A stretch of DNA of 22,760 nucleotides, taken from positions 1 to 22,760 of the forward strand of contig JALJEE010002392.1 in the NCBI GenBank assembly GCA_023231475.1. The letters run 5' to 3'. The translations under genes were made by a program, and so were the position numbers. Origin of the DNA: Seison nebaliae (lineage: Eukaryota; Rotifera; Pararotatoria; Seisonacea; Seisonidae). Shown in pieces: positions 19,948-22,760 of the stretch (its first letter is position 1; every line of letters starts with the position of its first letter). Below the pieces are notes generated by a model. The model was not told the origin of the DNA and made no database searches. It saw only the letters and a program-made list of their open reading frames with translations.

Positions 19948-20907
19948 TCAATATCGATCAACATAAATTCCTGTGATAGTTCTCAGATTTGATGGATTGT
20001 CTGACCAAGTGTTGTTACGAAGTGGTGGATCGGCGGGTGATCGAGGAACGATATGTTGTGATGTTGTTCCAGAAATGACGAGTCGTCCTTCCTCTTCATT
20101 GAACGGATGATTTCCATTGGAATGTGAAGGAACGATTGGTGTGCCGATTGTTTCTCCATTTTTCGATAAAGCAACATTAGCACTATTGATATCGACCAAT
20201 TTAGGATAACTTAACATTTTCTCTTTATCCAATTGTTGTTGCATCCATGTCAATTCGTAAATATAAAGTTCAAGTAGAGAGTATGGACTTAATTGATCTG
20301 CTTCCAATAAACATCGATTCACTTCTTCACTTACTTTCAAACGTTGTTCGTCACTCAACAAATAAGAGAACATGGAAGTATTCGGCTCATCGAAAACGAA
20401 AAGTGACATCGCTTTCTCCATTTTAATTCGAGCTTCCTCTTTCTTCTCCAAATCTTCATTCATTTCAATACAATCAGATAAAGAAGAAGTAGCAAATTCT
20501 AGAGCATCATCTTCTTTTCCATTTCTCATATATTCAAGGAATTGTTGTAAACGAACGAGAAAGAGAACGTCAGGATGTTTCTTCAATATATCGTCATATT
20601 CCTCGTCGATGAGTAACATCGCTTCTTCAATATTACCATTTTCAATTAATTCTTTTATTTTCATCCGAATTTTCGCATGTCCCATATGTGCCTGTTCAAT
20701 CAAATCCTTCTTCGTTATATGTGCCTCCTCAATAAAATCACGAGCCGCTTCCTCATAACCACCTGTCACCAAATAATCCAACACTAAATATTTCACGTCG
20801 TCCGAACCGATCGGGCTGTGATACATCAATTTGAACCACGTCTTAAGATCAGTCTTCTGCTCCTCCATCAAATAATGCTTTCCATTTTTATCCTCATTGT
20901 TCGTCAT
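19948..20907 (-). CDS. GID8: GID8 / TWA1, CTLH-GID ubiquitin ligase subunit
   Basis: GID8 is a scaffold subunit of the GID/CTLH E3 ubiquitin ligase, which in yeast degrades gluconeogenic enzymes and in animals has wider targets. The 319-aa single-exon ORF starts at a true ATG at 20907. A LisH motif spans about 36-68 (VKYLVLDYLVTGGYEEAARDF), a CTLH domain about 77-134 (IRMKIKELIENGNIEEAM) and a CRA domain about 130-225. YPKLVDINSANV at 234-245 matches the YPKMTDLSKGVI-type end of human GID8. The N-terminus is about 10 residues longer than in human. The last 75-80 residues are an extra Ser/Thr/Pro/Asn-rich tail absent from the 228-aa human protein. All domain signatures are intact. It sits head-to-tail upstream of PHKB on the same strand. 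Confidence 0.95.
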   Translation of the reverse strand: MTNNEDKNGKHYLMEEQKTDLKTWFKLMYHSPIGSDDVKYLVLDYLVTGGYEEAARDFIEEAHITKKDLIEQAHMGHAKIRMKIKELIENGNIEEAMLLIDEEYDDILKKHPDVLFLVRLQQFLEYMRNGKEDDALEFATSSLSDCIEMNEDLEKKEEARIKMEKAMSLFVFDEPNTSMFSYLLSDEQRLKVSEEVNRCLLEADQLSPYSLLELYIYELTWMQQQLDKEKMLSYPKLVDINSANVALSKNGETIGTPIVPSHSNGNHPFNEEEGRLVISGTTSQHIVPRSPADPPLRNNTWSDNPSNLRTITGIYVDRY

Positions 20908-21111
20908 ACTTATTCTGGAGAAATCGGTATATCGAAACAGAACAAATCATCTAATTCATTTCTTTAACGGAAATATTTTAATTCAACAATCCTAATATTG
21001 TACATCTTGTTTACTTCTTTAACTCTCAAGCTTTATATTCATTGCCTTTTAATTCATTCATTGACGAAAGAATATAAATATTAATTTTTTAAATCTGTTT
21101 TATGGAATCAC

Positions 21112-21300
21112 GGTGTTTTCCTCACCATATATAAAATTTTCCAAAATTAGCAGCTAAACGGTGATTTCCTCACCCACTGTTTTCATTATGGAAATTTCCT
21201 CACCCATTTTTTTCAATATGGAAGTTTCCTCACCCTATTCTCTATAAAATGGACGTTTCCTCACCCTATTCTCTATAAAATGGAAATTTCCTCACCTTCT
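21112..21300. repeat. Degenerate tandem array, core TTTCCTCACC
   Basis: Six exact copies of TTTCCTCACC start at 21117, 21165, 21195, 21225, 21256 and 21287, so the periods are 48, 30, 30, 31 and 31 bp. Units 4 and 5 also share CTATTCTCTATAAAATGGA, showing recent unit duplication. Units 3 and 6 contain the palindrome GGAAATTTCC. The array sits between GID8 and the MULE transposase remnant and is oriented the same way throughout. It may be subterminal repeat of the transposon end or an independent minisatellite. It is not a CRISPR array: the spacers are repeats themselves and the organism is a eukaryote. Confidence 0.85.
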
Positions 21301-21645
21301 ATTTTTCAGTTATTTAAATGTTAGTTTTATGTTCCTAATTCGGTCTTTAATCTTGATTTTTTAAATATTTTTCTCCATGAGAATTTTAAATAAATATTTA
21401 TAATATTGAGAAACCTAATGTGGACGATAAGGGCTTTTAAATTAACTAAATGTAAGGATTAGGATAAATTATTAAAGACTAAATCTAAGATGTTGAAAGT
21501 GAAGGAGCGTTAATATGAAAATTTTTATGCCATATTACAAAAATTTTCACTTACATTATGAATTGCATAGATTTCACAAATATTATTGACCATTCAATTT
21601 CATCATTTCCACATTATACTGATCCGATGTTTAGTCCACCGGTAA
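21301..21645. other. Non-coding flank of the MULE remnant with inverted repeats
   Basis: No gene. It holds a 9-bp inverted repeat GTCTTTAAT (21343-21351) / ATTAAAGAC (21471-21479) and an 11-bp perfect hairpin TGAAAATTTTT (21516-21526) / AAAAATTTTCA (21539-21549). The last part, from about 21566, reads Ser/Pro/Thr-rich in a different frame from the transposase and may be its frame-shifted N-terminus. Confidence 0.5.
21516..21549. repeat. 11-bp stem hairpin
   Basis: TGAAAATTTTT and AAAAATTTTCA are perfect reverse complements around a 12-base loop. It lies about 100 bp upstream of the transposase reading frame. It may belong to the transposon's leader or end structure, or be chance in AT-rich DNA. 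Confidence 0.6.
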
Positions 21646-22618
21646 CATTCTCATCTAAATATTTCACAACCTTTAACCATTCAATCATCCGTACAACCTG
21701 CAACATCCCACGAAGATAATAGTTTAATTTCAACTTCCACAATATCTCTTTCTAATTCATCTGAAAATCATGAATTCAAATTTTTCAACACGACAAAAGA
21801 TAAAAAAGCCATCGTAGTTCAGAATAATTTGTTTTACCAAAGAAAAATTTACTCATCCGGTAAAATTAACTTCCAATGCAGTCAATTTAAAATCGAGCAC
21901 TGCAAATGCAACATTACGATTTCAGATGGAAGGATATTTTCGATTAACAGCGGTCACACTCAGCCGCAAATTCCCGACAAAATCCACAAACTAAAACTCC
22001 TTCTTGATATAAAAGAAGAGGCAAGAACAACCACGTTAACCGGCAAAGAAATAAGGTTAATAACCGAGTGGCGATTGGAGATCTGAAACAACGACCAAGC
22101 ACAATGGAAAAAAACATAAGACGCGTTCGTCAAATCGAACGCACAAATTATTTATACCAGCACAAGATTGAGGAACTAAATTATTCTATTTATTATTCCT
22201 CCTTCTTGAACGCATCACATTATGACGACAAACATTACTTTATGGATAGGACATTTTAAGAATGTCCTCATAACTACGCCCAATTATATATTGGGGACTA
22301 CTCTTGGGCGATCGTTTAATTTCGGCGATATTTGTAGCCATGAAGAACCGAAGGAAAACTTCTTACGTCGAATTATTCAAACAACTAAAGGAGAAATTTT
22401 CTATCAATCCTTTATCCATAACTACAGATTTTGAAATTGCCTCAATCCGCGCAGCCGAAGAAGACTTTCCTATGTCCATCATGCATGGATGCTTCTTCCA
22501 TTTAAACCAATCGATTTTACGGAAAGTGGGAGAACATCATTTGAAAGAAAAATATATTCTATGTAAAGATTTTTGTTTCGAAATTCGCTTCAATTTCATT
22601 TATATGCCAATTTAGCTC
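21646..22618 (+). pseudogene. MULE transposase with FLYWCH finger, decayed
   Basis: From 21646 a Ser/Thr/His-rich linker leads into a FLYWCH-like finger at about 21820-21960: NNLFYQRK, KINFQCSQ, HCKCNI and SGHTQP carry the Tyr, Cys and His positions, with the family Trp replaced by Phe. This frame stops at 22086. The next part continues in another frame from about 22068 (GDLKQRPSTMEKNIRRVRQ) to FMDRTF, where the first acidic residue of the MULE core (codon at 22245) survives although the family Gly is Arg. A stop follows at 22257-22259, and a further frame change leads to 22304-22615. There SITTDFE (second Asp at 22427) and HGCFFH (22484-22501) are textbook MULE motifs. The frame stops again at 22613-22615, with similarity fading after it. 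No function can remain. Confidence 0.85.
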
Positions 22619-22760
22619 ACTTTTTTACTATATTTGGAGTTGTTGGTGATGGAATGAATCGTTTATCTCTAGTTAAAGACTCTAGTATTCTAGAATTATG
22701 ACTCTACTCTTTTTTATGAACAGATACTTAAATTTGGTTTCCGACTTTCAATTGGTAACT
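21646..22760 (+). mobile_element. Mutator-like (MULE) DNA transposon remnant, cut by the window edge
   Basis: The stretch encodes, in pieces, a FLYWCH-type zinc finger followed by a MULE transposase core, a domain pair well known in animal MULEs and their domesticated relatives. The left boundary is not certain; the tandem array at 21112-21300 may be part of the left end. The right end lies outside the window, so terminal inverted repeats and target-site duplications cannot be seen. The coding part is interrupted at least three times, so the copy is inactive. Decay is moderate: motifs are still easy to read. Confidence 0.8.

Noticed and set aside
20372-20758. 128-aa plus-strand ORF rich in Ser, Phe and Cys
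   Set aside because: Lies wholly antisense to the clear GID8 coding region.
21112-21300. Regularly spaced repeats as a possible CRISPR array
   Set aside because: The organism is a spliceosomal-intron eukaryote, the core is only 10 bases, and the intervening DNA is itself repeated.

Overview
The window is eukaryotic nuclear DNA from a small-genome animal. It is AT-rich, with few but very short GT..AG introns: 46-60 bp in most cases, with extremes of 43 and 96 bp. CpG is not visibly depleted, since TCGA, ATCGA and CGA codons are common, which argues against heavy CpG methylation. Proteins carry Asn, His, Gln, Ser and Asp runs. The gene set (heme-type cystathionine beta-synthase, phosphorylase kinase beta, GID8, a TULA/EPPase-type histidine phosphatase) is metazoan. 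The heme motif on CBS argues against a Caenorhabditis-like nematode. My best guess is a compact arthropod genome such as a sarcoptiform mite, but this is inference and other small-genome animals cannot be excluded.

Layout. 1-437: gene-free, with several perfect palindromes and hairpins. 438-731 (-): short Lys/Glu-rich ORF, possibly a last exon. 1321-3275 (+): complete nine-exon CBS gene, 520 aa. 3276-4927: mostly empty, with one ambiguous ORF pair near 4011-4305. 4928-7019 (-): six-exon gene for a UBASH3/EPPase-like histidine phosphatase with a long Asn-rich N-terminus. 7191-9026 (-): 611-aa Asn-rich ORF that may be a 5' exon of the same gene. 10407-12684 (-): five-exon gene for an unrecognised 676-aa protein with a Gln/Met/Pro-rich N-terminus. 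12685-15069: about 2.4 kb without a gene. 15070-15279 (+): 69-aa ORF. 15665-19744 (-): intron-free phosphorylase kinase beta subunit, 1359 aa, ending in a CaaX box. 19948-20907 (-): intron-free GID8, only 203 bp upstream of PHKB. 21112-21300: degenerate tandem array with core TTTCCTCACC. 21646-22760 (+): decayed Mutator-like (MULE) transposase with a FLYWCH-type finger, running to the window edge.

Functionally the recognisable host genes are housekeeping or regulatory: transsulfuration (CBS), control of glycogen breakdown (PHKB), a subunit of the GID/CTLH ubiquitin ligase (GID8) and a phosphatase. Apart from CBS, the recognised host genes lie on the minus strand. The most unusual points are the loss of conserved glucoamylase-like segments in PHKB, the very tight GID8-PHKB junction, the likely fusion of about 900 disordered residues to a phosphatase that lacks UBA and SH3 domains, and the tandem array beside the MULE. 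I found no convincing evidence of a wholly new biological system. The unknown 676-aa protein is the best candidate for an undescribed gene family.
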